Below, in pieces: positions 16,292 to 23,352 of a DNA stretch of 39,852 nucleotides (within the stretch, counting starts at the first letter, position 1; the number at the start of each line of letters is the position of its first letter). The notes beneath the pieces are model-generated. The model had not been told where the DNA came from. It did no database searches and saw nothing but the letters and a program-made list of their open reading frames with translations. The translations under genes and the position numbers were made by a program. The stretch is from Victivallaceae bacterium (GTDB lineage Bacteria; Verrucomicrobiota; Lentisphaeria; Victivallales; Victivallaceae), in NCBI GenBank assembly GCA_016292515.1, contig JAEDIJ010000018.1, forward strand, positions 1 through 39,852, written 5' to 3'.

Positions 16292-16912
16292 ATGGTTGCG
16301 GAAATGTTCTTTTTTTTGAGTCGCGCGTTTTTTTGTCTGCTGAAATTTTGGAGCCTTTGCGCCGGCACGGTGATCGGCAATCTGAAATTGCGCTTGTGGG
16401 GTTGCCGGTGCAGAGGCATCGTGCGCTGTTTCGGCGTTCCCCGCATCGAAATGACGGCGTCCCGGCAAATCGAGATCGGCAAAAACAACATTTTCCGCTC
16501 CTCGGGGATCTCCAATCCCGTCGGGATTTGTCATCCGGTCTATCTTGCGACGCGCGGCGAGGGCCATATCAAAATCGGCGACGGTTGCGGTTTGAGCGGC
16601 GTTTCGGTCGTAAGTTTTTCCTCGGTCACGATCGGCGACCGCGTCCAGATCGGGGCGAATACGGCGATCGTCGATACCGATTTTCATCCGCTTGACGGTG
16701 CGGCGCGCGCGCTCCCTCGCTCGACCGGAAAAAGTGCACCCGTTTCCATTGCCGACGATGTTTTCATCGGGATGAATGCTCTTATCCTAAAAGGCGTTTC
16801 CATCGGGCGAAACAGCGTCATCGGGGCGGGGAGCGTCGTGACGCGGGACATCCCCTCCGGCGTCGTCGCGGCGGGAAATCCCGCGCAAGTCATCCGCAAA
16901 CTGGACGATTGA
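16292..16912 (+). CDS. Hexapeptide-repeat O-acetyltransferase (LbH family)
   Basis: A 206-residue protein. Left-handed beta-helix hexapeptide repeats run from about residue 60 to the end: IEIGKNNIF, IKIGDGCG, VTIGDRVQIGANTAI, VSIADDVFIGMNALI, VSIGRNSVIGAGSVV. DTDFHPLD contains the probable catalytic His, and the end GVVAAGNPAQVIRKL is the CoA-binding signature of maltose/serine O-acetyltransferase types. The N-terminus has a hydrophobic helix (FFFLSRAFFCLLKFW), which suggests membrane association. It should acetylate a sugar of a surface polysaccharide. It is first in an operon with two GT4 enzymes. The start is uncertain: 16292 or 16304 (MFFFL), neither with a well-spaced ribosome-binding site. 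Confidence 0.88.
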   Translation: MVAEMFFFLSRAFFCLLKFWSLCAGTVIGNLKLRLWGCRCRGIVRCFGVPRIEMTASRQIEIGKNNIFRSSGISNPVGICHPVYLATRGEGHIKIGDGCGLSGVSVVSFSSVTIGDRVQIGANTAIVDTDFHPLDGAARALPRSTGKSAPVSIADDVFIGMNALILKGVSIGRNSVIGAGSVVTRDIPSGVVAAGNPAQVIRKLDD

Positions 16913-16913
16913 G

Positions 16914-18113
16914 ATGCGCATATTGTTGATCTACCACTTTTTTTACCCCGACGACGTGATCTCGGCGCGGCTCTTTTCCGATCTGGCGGAGGACTTGGCG
17001 AAAGCCGGACACGAAGTGACGGTTTATTGCAGTAACCGTCATAAATGGCAGAAATGGGAACTTCCGCCGCAGGAAAATTGGCAAAACGTCGATATCCGCC
17101 GCTTTTTCCGTCCCGATCTCTCGCAGACCGGCAACTTCCGGCGGATCTTTTCGTCTTTCGTATTGCAGTTGAAGTGGTTGCGCGCCTTTTGGAAAAACCG
17201 TCATTCTTTCGACGCCGTCGTCCTCGGCACGGATCCGCAGTTCGGCTATATGATGTTTCCGTTTCTGCGTTGGATGAATCCCAAGGTGAAACTTGTCCAC
17301 TGGTGCTTTGACCTTTTCCCCGACGCGATCCTCGCCGGTTCCGCGCTCTGGATGCGCGCGCTCGCCGCTTTGACGTTGCCCTTTGTCCATTTCGCCTTGC
17401 GTTACGTCGACGTGATGGCGGACTTGGGGCCCTCAATGCGCCGCCATTTGCAGAAATACAACGCGCGGTGCCGTTACCGGACTCTGCTGCCGTGGGCGCT
17501 TTACGAGCCGGAAACGCTTCGCGCCGCCGACCCCGCCTGCCGCAAGGAACTTTTCGGTGACGCGAAACTTGCGATCCTCTATTCGGGGACGATCGGCGCG
17601 GTACACGACATCGCGCCTTTTGTCGCCCTGGCGCGAGCGTGCCGGGCAAAAGGCGTCGATGCGGCGTTTTGTTTTGCCGGAAACGGCAGTCGTTTTGAAC
17701 GGCAGACAACTTGCATCACCAAAGAAGACACCAATATCCGCATCGCCGATTTCGCCGATGAAAAGGAGTTGAGCAAGCGTCTGGAATCGGCGGATATCCA
17801 TATGGTTTCGTTGCGTGCTCCGTGGAACGGCATCGTTTTTCCCTCCAAATTTTTCGGCGCGCTGGCGGCGGGGCGGCCGTTGCTCTTTGCCGGAGACGCG
17901 ACAGGCGATCTCGGCGCGTGGATCAAACAATTTCAGATCGGCTGGGATTTTCAGCCGGAAAATCTCGACGCGATGGTCAAAACCTTGCAGGATCTGATCG
18001 ATCATCCGGAAAAACTGGAAGCGTTTCAGCATACGGCGCAGGATTGCTACCGCCGCCGCTTTTCCCGGCAGGCGGAGATCGCGCAGTGGATTGAGGAGTT
18101 CGCGGAAAAATGA
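16914..18113 (+). CDS. Glycosyltransferase family 4, WcaI/WbuB-like
   Basis: A 399-residue protein with the two-Rossmann GT-B layout of GT4 enzymes. The N-terminus MRILLIYHFFYPDD plus SARLFSDLAEDLAKAGHEVTVYCS is typical of WcaI/WbuB-type transferases that act on undecaprenyl-linked acceptors. Donor-binding features come later: LAILYSGTIGAVHD, FCFAGNGSR, and the segment GIVFPSKFFGALAAGRPLLFAG, which matches the E-x7-E region in a variant where PSKFFGALAAG replaces the common P-S-K-x-x-E-Y-L. It lies 1 base after the acyltransferase stop and overlaps the next glycosyltransferase by 4 bases (ATGA). It probably transfers an amino sugar or fucose-type residue in the cytoplasm. Exact sugar unknown. 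Confidence 0.88.
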   Translation: MRILLIYHFFYPDDVISARLFSDLAEDLAKAGHEVTVYCSNRHKWQKWELPPQENWQNVDIRRFFRPDLSQTGNFRRIFSSFVLQLKWLRAFWKNRHSFDAVVLGTDPQFGYMMFPFLRWMNPKVKLVHWCFDLFPDAILAGSALWMRALAALTLPFVHFALRYVDVMADLGPSMRRHLQKYNARCRYRTLLPWALYEPETLRAADPACRKELFGDAKLAILYSGTIGAVHDIAPFVALARACRAKGVDAAFCFAGNGSRFERQTTCITKEDTNIRIADFADEKELSKRLESADIHMVSLRAPWNGIVFPSKFFGALAAGRPLLFAGDATGDLGAWIKQFQIGWDFQPENLDAMVKTLQDLIDHPEKLEAFQHTAQDCYRRRFSRQAEIAQWIEEFAEK

Positions 18114-19219
18114 AAATTCTCCATGCCGCGGCGGAAGTTCTGCCCGATCACGACGGGGTTTCCTCGGTATTGCTCACCTTGGCGCGACAAGGCGGCAAGG
18201 ATTTTTCCGCCGACGTGTGGAGTTTCGGCGGCGACGGCAAATACGGTGTTCCCGACGACCGGCTGACGGCATTCGGCTTTTCCCGCAACTGGAAAAAACG
18301 CGCCGCCGCGATCGGGCAAGGGGATTGCGACCTTATTTTCATTCACGGCCTGTGGCAGTATTTCGCCCTCTCTGCGGCGGAAACGGCGCGGCGTCTGAAA
18401 ATCCCCTACCTCGTTTCTCCGCACGGGATGCTTTATCCCGAAGCGTTGCAGATCAGCGCGTGGAAAAAACTTTTTTGCCGGAAATTCGGCTTTGATGCGT
18501 TGTTGCAAAATGCCGCCGCCATCGTCGTTTCGTGCGAACGAGAGGCGGAAGTCTGCCGCGCGCTCGGTTTCCGCAATCCCGTCGCCGTCATTCCCAACGG
18601 CATTGAAATTCCCGAAGTCCCGAAAGTCGTGAAAACGCGAAAAATCGTTTTCCTCGGGCGGCTCGTCCCCTACAAAAACGTCCTTTTTCTGTTGCGGGCG
18701 TGGCAGAGTATGGCGGACGCTTCGGCGGAACTTGTCATCGCGGGAAGCGGCGTTTCCTCCTACGAAAGAAAATTGAAAAATTTCGTGCGGCAAAATCACC
18801 TTGCCAACGTTTCGTTTGCGGGCGAAGTCAGGAAAGATGAAAAAACGGCTCTGCTCGCCTCGGCGAAGGCGTTGGCGTTGCCGAGCGAATTTGAAAGTTT
18901 CGGCTTGGTCGCTTTGGAAAGTCTCGCTTGCGGGACGCCTGTCATCGCTTCGCTCAATACGCCGTGGAATGATTTGACGACGTACCGTTGCGGCTGGCAC
19001 GTGCCGTTGGAAAAATTCCCCGACGCGATGCGTCAGGCGTTGGATCAGACACGGGAGGAACTTGATGAACGCGGACAAAACGCGCTTGCCCTCGTCCGGG
19101 AAAAATACACGGCGGATAAAACGACGCAGTTTTTGACTGCGCTTTACCGCTGGATCGCGGGGGAGGGGGCAAAGCCCTCTTTTGTCCGGCATTTTGGTGA
19201 AAATAAATCACTACCATAA
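18110..19219 (+). CDS. Glycosyltransferase family 4
   Basis: A 369-residue GT-B glycosyltransferase. It has MKILHAAAEVLPDHDGVSSVLL at the N-terminus, LVSPHGMLYPEALQ (a typical GT4 H-G-M-L motif), VIPNGIEIPE, IVFLGRLVPYKNV at the start of the C-terminal donor domain, and the catalytic-type region LPSEFESFGLVALESLACGTPVI with the E-x7-E motif. It is coupled to the preceding GT4 by an ATGA overlap. Together they would build a short surface glycan that is O-acetylated by the first gene product. Donor and acceptor cannot be read from sequence. It ends 13 bases before the SGNH hydrolase gene. Confidence 0.9.
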   Translation: MKILHAAAEVLPDHDGVSSVLLTLARQGGKDFSADVWSFGGDGKYGVPDDRLTAFGFSRNWKKRAAAIGQGDCDLIFIHGLWQYFALSAAETARRLKIPYLVSPHGMLYPEALQISAWKKLFCRKFGFDALLQNAAAIVVSCEREAEVCRALGFRNPVAVIPNGIEIPEVPKVVKTRKIVFLGRLVPYKNVLFLLRAWQSMADASAELVIAGSGVSSYERKLKNFVRQNHLANVSFAGEVRKDEKTALLASAKALALPSEFESFGLVALESLACGTPVIASLNTPWNDLTTYRCGWHVPLEKFPDAMRQALDQTREELDERGQNALALVREKYTADKTTQFLTALYRWIAGEGAKPSFVRHFGENKSLP

Positions 19220-19232
19220 TGGGAGAGGAAAA

Positions 19233-19970
19233 ATGAAAAATCTGTGGTTCATTTCTTTATTTGCCGCCAATATCCTGTGCGCCGCAGTCGATCCGATGGC
19301 GCAGGCGACGACGCCCGTCGCCCGGTGGGAAGATACGCAGAAACGTTTGGGCTATCAGCGGTTTCAGGACAAGAAAAAAGAGGCGGAAATCAACGGCGAC
19401 AAGATCAAAATCGTCTTTCTCGGCGACAGCATCACTCATTTCTGGGAAAGAGCAAGCACCGGCAAGGCGGTGTTTGAGAGGGAATTCGCGCCGTATCACA
19501 CCCTCAACCTCGGCAATTCCGGCGACCGCACCCGCCACTGGCTTTACATCATTGAAAAATACGGCGTATTGGAAACACTGCATCCGCAACTTGTCGTGAC
19601 GATGATCGGCACCAACAATCTGGGGGCGCGCGAGTGCGGCGCGAAAGAAACCGTCGCGGCGATCCGTAAGGGCATATCCGACGTGCGCCGTATCTGCCCC
19701 GACGCCAAAATCCTCCTTTTCGGCATTTTCCCGCGGGGAGAGGGCAAAAACGATCCCGTTTTCGGCGCGCCGATTGCCGAAATCAACGCCGGGATCGCCA
19801 AACTCGACGACGGCGCGAACGTTTTTTACTGCGACATCACCGACGATCTGTTGGAAAAAGACGGCACGTTGAGCCGCGAGATCATGCCGGACTTACTGCA
19901 TCCGTCGGCAAAAGGTTACGAGATCTGGGCGGCGGCGATCCGCCCCTACGTGGAAAAATTTGTGAAGTGA
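19233..19970 (+). CDS. SGNH/GDSL-family hydrolase (PAF-acetylhydrolase-like)
   Basis: A 245-residue protein starting MKNLWFISLFAANILCAAV with GGGAGAGG upstream; a signal peptide (cleavage near Ala17-Ala18) suggests export. The SGNH blocks are present: GDS at 64-66 with nucleophile Ser66, GNSGDR, GTNN, and DLLHPS carrying the catalytic Asp and His near the C-terminus. The pattern is closest to the platelet-activating-factor acetylhydrolase beta/gamma subunits and bacterial acyl- or carbohydrate esterases (deacetylases). Following the O-acetyltransferase and glycosyltransferases, it is probably a periplasmic de-O-acetylase of glycans or peptidoglycan. It may be co-transcribed with the glycan operon, as no terminator is evident in between. 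Confidence 0.88.
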   Translation: MKNLWFISLFAANILCAAVDPMAQATTPVARWEDTQKRLGYQRFQDKKKEAEINGDKIKIVFLGDSITHFWERASTGKAVFEREFAPYHTLNLGNSGDRTRHWLYIIEKYGVLETLHPQLVVTMIGTNNLGARECGAKETVAAIRKGISDVRRICPDAKILLFGIFPRGEGKNDPVFGAPIAEINAGIAKLDDGANVFYCDITDDLLEKDGTLSREIMPDLLHPSAKGYEIWAAAIRPYVEKFVK

Positions 19971-20015
19971 GGCGGCAAAGGAAAGCGAAAAAGCGGCAAC
20001 TCACGTTTCTTTTGG

Positions 20016-20044
20016 TTGCAAATTCCCCTCGCGCGCATTATATT
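20016..20044 (+). promoter_or_regulatory. Promoter of the alaS-STAS operon
   Basis: -35 TTGCAA at 20016-20021, 17-base spacer, -10 TATATT at 20039-20044; predicted leader about 43 bases with GGAG before the start codon. Confidence 0.6.
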
Positions 20045-20093
20045 AGGGAAATTGCATTGAAATCAAAAACCTAAACAGCAGGAGAATATCAAG

Positions 20094-21869
20094 ATGATCA
20101 CCGCAGCGGAAATGCGTCGCAAGTACATCGACTTTTTCAAGAAACACGGTCACGCCGAGATCAAGAGTGCCTCTCTGATCCCCGAAAACGACCCGACCTG
20201 TCTTTTCAATACGGCGGGTATGCAGCCGCTCGTGCCTTATCTGCAAGGCGCGAAGCATCCGGCGGGCCGGCGGCTGACCGACTGCCAGAAGTGTGTGCGC
20301 ACCGGCGATATCGACGAAGTCGGCGATGCGGTGCATCTCACCTTTTTTGAAATGCTCGGCAACTGGTCGCTCGGCGATTATTTCCGCAAGGAAGCGATCG
20401 AGTTCTCCTTTGAATTTCTCACCAATGAACTGGGTATCCCGCTCAATATGCTCGCTGTGACGGTTTTCGGCGGCGACGCCGAAGCCCCGTGGGACGAGGA
20501 GGCGTATAAGCTCTGGAATTCGCTCGGCATCCCCGAAGAACGCATCGCGAAACTCGGCCGCAAAGACAATTTCTGGGGCCCCGTCGGCGAGACCGGCCCC
20601 TGCGGTACCGATACCGAAATGTTTTACTGGACGGGCCCGAAACCGGCTCCGCAGAAATTCGACCCCGCCGATAAACGCTGGGTCGAGATCTGGAACGACG
20701 TCTTTATGCAGTTCAACCGTCAGGCGGACGGCACTTACGTCGAACTTTCCCAGCGCAACGTCGATACGGGGATGGGCTTGGAGCGCATCACCGCCGTGTT
20801 GCAGGGCAAAGCAAGTTGCTACGACACCGAGATTTTTGGCGGCATTTTCGCCGAACTCGACAAGATCCGCGGCATTGAAACGCCTGCGGAGCGCACCGCG
20901 ATGGAGCGCATCATCGCCGATCACTTGCGCGCGGCTTCTTTCATCATCGGCGACGGGGTGATCCCCGGCCGCGTCGGCGCGCCTTACGTCCTGCGCCGTC
21001 TGATCCGCCGCGCCATCCGCGAGGGACGCAAACTCGGCATTCAGGGGCTCTTTACCGCGCGCATCGCCAAGGTCGTCATCGACCAGTACGGCGAATTTTA
21101 CAGCGAATTGCGCACCAATGCCGAAACGATCACTTCGGAGTTGGAGCGCGAAGAAAAGCAATTCAACACGACGCTCGATCACGGGATGAAAGAGTTTCAG
21201 AAAATGATCGACCGCGTCCCCGCGTTTGTCGAGCACAAGGTGATCTCCGGCAAAAACGCTTTCAACCTCTACGAGACCTACGGTTTCCCGATCGAATTGA
21301 CCGTCGAAATGGCAAAAGAGCAGAATTTCGAGGTCGATCTCAAAGGTTACGAGGAGGCGGCGCGCAAGCATCAGGAAATGTCGCGTGCCCAGAATGAGCA
21401 GAAGTTCAAGGGCGGTCTCGCCGACCACTCCGAAGTGACGGCGCGTCTCCACAGCGCGACTCACTTGTTGCAGGCGGCGTTGCGCAAGGTGCTCGGTACG
21501 CACGTCGAGCAGCGCGGCAGCAACATCACGCAGGAAAGATTGCGTTTCGATTTCTGCCACCCCGAAAAGATGACGCCGGAGCAACTTCAAGAAGTCGAAA
21601 AACTCGTCAACGACGCGATCGGCCGCGATTTGGAGATCACCTGTACCGAAATGGCGCTCGAAGACGCCAAGGCGACCGGAGCGATGGCGGTTTTCAGCGA
21701 GAAATACAACGACCGCGTCAAAGTCTACCGGATGGGGGACGTGAGTTGTGAAATTTGCGGCGGTCCTCACGCGAACCGCACCGGCGAACTCGGACACTTC
21801 CGGATCGTCAAAGAGGAAAGTTCCAGCCGCGGCATCCGCCGCATCAAAGCGGTCTTGGAGGCGAAATGA
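20094..21869 (+). CDS. alaS: Alanine--tRNA ligase, short form lacking C-Ala domain
   Basis: A 591-residue class II synthetase. The catalytic core has the AlaRS motifs: MRRKYIDFFKKHGH (N-terminus), motif 2 region PLVPYLQG...TDCQKCVRTGDIDEVGD, FFEMLGNWSLGDYF, and NVDTGMGLERI (motif 3). The editing domain follows, with zinc ligands His453 and His457 (HSATH) and Cys555 and His559 (CGGPH). The protein stops at the end of the editing domain (RIKAVLEAK); the oligomerisation/C-Ala (DHHA1) module of about 280 residues found in most bacterial AlaRS (about 875 residues) is absent. The reading frame is intact and the stop overlaps the next gene's ATG, so this is not an obvious frameshift. It charges tRNA-Ala and can edit Ser/Gly mischarging. 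Confidence 0.95.
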   Translation: MITAAEMRRKYIDFFKKHGHAEIKSASLIPENDPTCLFNTAGMQPLVPYLQGAKHPAGRRLTDCQKCVRTGDIDEVGDAVHLTFFEMLGNWSLGDYFRKEAIEFSFEFLTNELGIPLNMLAVTVFGGDAEAPWDEEAYKLWNSLGIPEERIAKLGRKDNFWGPVGETGPCGTDTEMFYWTGPKPAPQKFDPADKRWVEIWNDVFMQFNRQADGTYVELSQRNVDTGMGLERITAVLQGKASCYDTEIFGGIFAELDKIRGIETPAERTAMERIIADHLRAASFIIGDGVIPGRVGAPYVLRRLIRRAIREGRKLGIQGLFTARIAKVVIDQYGEFYSELRTNAETITSELEREEKQFNTTLDHGMKEFQKMIDRVPAFVEHKVISGKNAFNLYETYGFPIELTVEMAKEQNFEVDLKGYEEAARKHQEMSRAQNEQKFKGGLADHSEVTARLHSATHLLQAALRKVLGTHVEQRGSNITQERLRFDFCHPEKMTPEQLQEVEKLVNDAIGRDLEITCTEMALEDAKATGAMAVFSEKYNDRVKVYRMGDVSCEICGGPHANRTGELGHFRIVKEESSSRGIRRIKAVLEAK

Positions 21870-22360
21870 ACAGCGGCGACCTTCTGATCTCCAACCGGGA
21901 CGGCGCATTTGAAGTGACCGTTTCCGGACGGGCGAATTTCGAGTACGCCGTGCCGCTGCGCGACATCGCGCGCAAGCCGGAAATGATCCGGAGCATCAAA
22001 ATCGACCTTTCCGCGTGTCAGGCGATGGACAGCACCTTTATGGGGGTGTTGACGATGCTTTCGGTCGCGTTGCGCCGCGCGCAGATCACCGTCGAATTGT
22101 GCAACGCTTCGGAGCATCTCGTTTCTTCGTTGCGCGGGCTCGGCGTGCAGAAACTTTTCAAGTTCACGACGGAAAAAGTGACGGCGCAGGGCGAGGCGGC
22201 GACGACGGAAAAGGTCTCGCAACTTACCGTCGCCGAGACGGTCGCCGAAGCGCATAAGGAACTCGTGGCGGAAAATTCCGACAATGCGGAAAAATTTTCC
22301 GCCGTGATCCAATACGCCGAGGAAGACGTCAAAAAATTGCGTTCCGACGCGAAAAATTGA
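21866..22360 (+). CDS. STAS-domain protein (anti-sigma factor antagonist-like)
   Basis: A 164-residue protein starting MNSGDLLISNRDGAFEV at 21866, coupled to alaS by ATGA. Residues 1-95 form a STAS fold: SIKIDLSACQAMDSTFMGVL places the phosphorylatable Ser in the MDST loop, as in SpoIIAA/RsbV-type proteins. Residues about 96-164 are a Thr/Glu/Ala-rich acidic helical tail with no family match (KVSQLTVAETVAEAHKELVA). STAS proteins act by partner switching with anti-sigma kinases and PP2C phosphatases; no such partner is encoded in this window. Coupling to alaS is unusual and may be only positional. Role unknown beyond likely protein-protein signalling. Confidence 0.8.
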   Translation: MNSGDLLISNRDGAFEVTVSGRANFEYAVPLRDIARKPEMIRSIKIDLSACQAMDSTFMGVLTMLSVALRRAQITVELCNASEHLVSSLRGLGVQKLFKFTTEKVTAQGEAATTEKVSQLTVAETVAEAHKELVAENSDNAEKFSAVIQYAEEDVKKLRSDAKN

Positions 22361-22380
22361 AAAAAGTTGTCTTTCGGGGC

Positions 22381-22409
22381 TTGAACTATTCTGTTTTTGC
22401 CATTATAAT
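22381..22409 (+). promoter_or_regulatory. Promoter of the asnC-like/lipoprotein/murF/murE unit
   Basis: -35 TTGAAC at 22381-22386, exact 17-base spacer, consensus -10 TATAAT at 22404-22409. The leader at about 22417-22434 holds a small GGGGA/TCCCC hairpin. Start codon at 22471 with AAGGAG. Confidence 0.65.
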
Positions 22410-22470
22410 ATGACCGGCGGGGAAAAATCCCCGGCGTAGTACTAATTTTTAATTTAAGGAGTGCGCGTTT

Positions 22471-22740
22471 ATGGTGACCGGTGTCGTGTTGGTGAATGTC
22501 GAGCGATCGATGATCGAATCCGTGGTCAAGGGACTGATGGCGATCGACGGAGTTTCGGAAGTTTACTCCGTGGCGGGCGAGTACGATCTGGTCGCGCTGA
22601 TCCGCGTCCGCGACAACGCGAAACTCGCGGAGATCATCGCGACGGATATGACTCACCTTTCCGGCATTATCCACACCAAGACGCTGGTGACCCTCAACGC
22701 GTACGCCAAAATCGACCTGGAAAAAGTTTTTTCCATCTGA
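22471..22740 (+). CDS. Stand-alone Lrp/AsnC ligand-binding (RAM) domain protein
   Basis: An 89-residue protein that is only the C-terminal effector domain of Lrp/AsnC regulators: VTGVVLVNVERSMIESVV...IDGVSEVYSVAGEYDLVALIRV, then HLSGIIHTKTLVTLNAY. The V-x-G-x-Y-D-L segment forms the dimer-interface ligand loop. There is no helix-turn-helix, so it cannot bind DNA by itself. Such stand-alone RAM proteins are known and can form octamers or modulate full-length Lrp proteins or enzymes by binding amino acids. It has an AAGGAG ribosome-binding site and its own strong promoter, and is followed after 18 bases by a lipoprotein and the mur genes. Confidence 0.9.
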   Translation: MVTGVVLVNVERSMIESVVKGLMAIDGVSEVYSVAGEYDLVALIRVRDNAKLAEIIATDMTHLSGIIHTKTLVTLNAYAKIDLEKVFSI

Positions 22741-22758
22741 CGGTCGTTCAGGAGCAAG

Positions 22759-23352
22759 ATGAAATCGTCAAAGATCAGATTGGCGGTCGTGGCGGCGGCT
22801 TTCGCCGCCTTGTTGACCGGTTGTATGCCGGATCCCGTGGTTTTTTCGGAAGTTTTCCAGCTCGGACCCGATGACAAACTCTATACCCGTTACAACATCT
22901 GGTATACCGATCCCTTGGATATCAGTTGTCTCAACATCCAGCGGGGGGCATTCATCCCGATCGGGACGGAGATCATTCCGGACGGCACGGATTACTGGTT
23001 GCAGCAGATCCGCTTCCACGATGCGGCGGGCAAACAGTACGCGATCAAATTCAACGACGGCTACCGTATCTCGTCGATGCGCGATTACGTCAAAGAGACT
23101 TTTACCACGCAGACGGTCGAGGAACAGTGCGCGGGGATCCCTCCGCAGGTCGTCGAGCGTATCCGCCGCGGCGAAGTGATGCCGGGGATGGATCAGCGCG
23201 CGGTCATCCTGACTTACGGGCCGCCGCCGCCGATCCGCACCCCCGATCTGCGCAATGAAACCTGGATCTACTGGGTCACTCCGGAAGAAACCGTCCGTCT
23301 GGTTTTCCGCGGCGACAAGGTACGGCATATCCTCAACATCAATCAGCGATGA
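22759..23352 (+). CDS. Lipoprotein with BamE/SmpA-like C-terminus
   Basis: A 197-residue protein with a lipoprotein signal: basic start MKSSKIR, hydrophobic region, lipobox LLTGC with lipidated Cys22. Residues about 130-197 (RRGEVMPGMDQRAVILTYGPPPPIRTP...WIYWVTPEETVRLVFRGDKV) resemble the BamE/SmpA-OmlA fold, where the helix pattern G-M-x-x-x-x-V-x-x-x-x-G-x-P and a W-x-Y strand recur. The central part is unassigned. It could act in outer-membrane or envelope assembly, consistent with its place before murF and murE. It ends with a TGA overlapping the murF ATG. Not the canonical BamE by length or order, so assigned as BamE-like only. Confidence 0.7.
   Translation: MKSSKIRLAVVAAAFAALLTGCMPDPVVFSEVFQLGPDDKLYTRYNIWYTDPLDISCLNIQRGAFIPIGTEIIPDGTDYWLQQIRFHDAAGKQYAIKFNDGYRISSMRDYVKETFTTQTVEEQCAGIPPQVVERIRRGEVMPGMDQRAVILTYGPPPPIRTPDLRNETWIYWVTPEETVRLVFRGDKVRHILNINQR

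Noticed and set aside
19971..20015. GTGAG/CTCAC pairing after the SGNH gene as a terminator
   Set aside because: Stem is only five bases with a long loop; too weak to call.
20043..21908. A 621-codon minus-strand open frame opposite alaS
   Set aside because: Same kind of shadow; alaS motifs are unambiguous on the plus strand.
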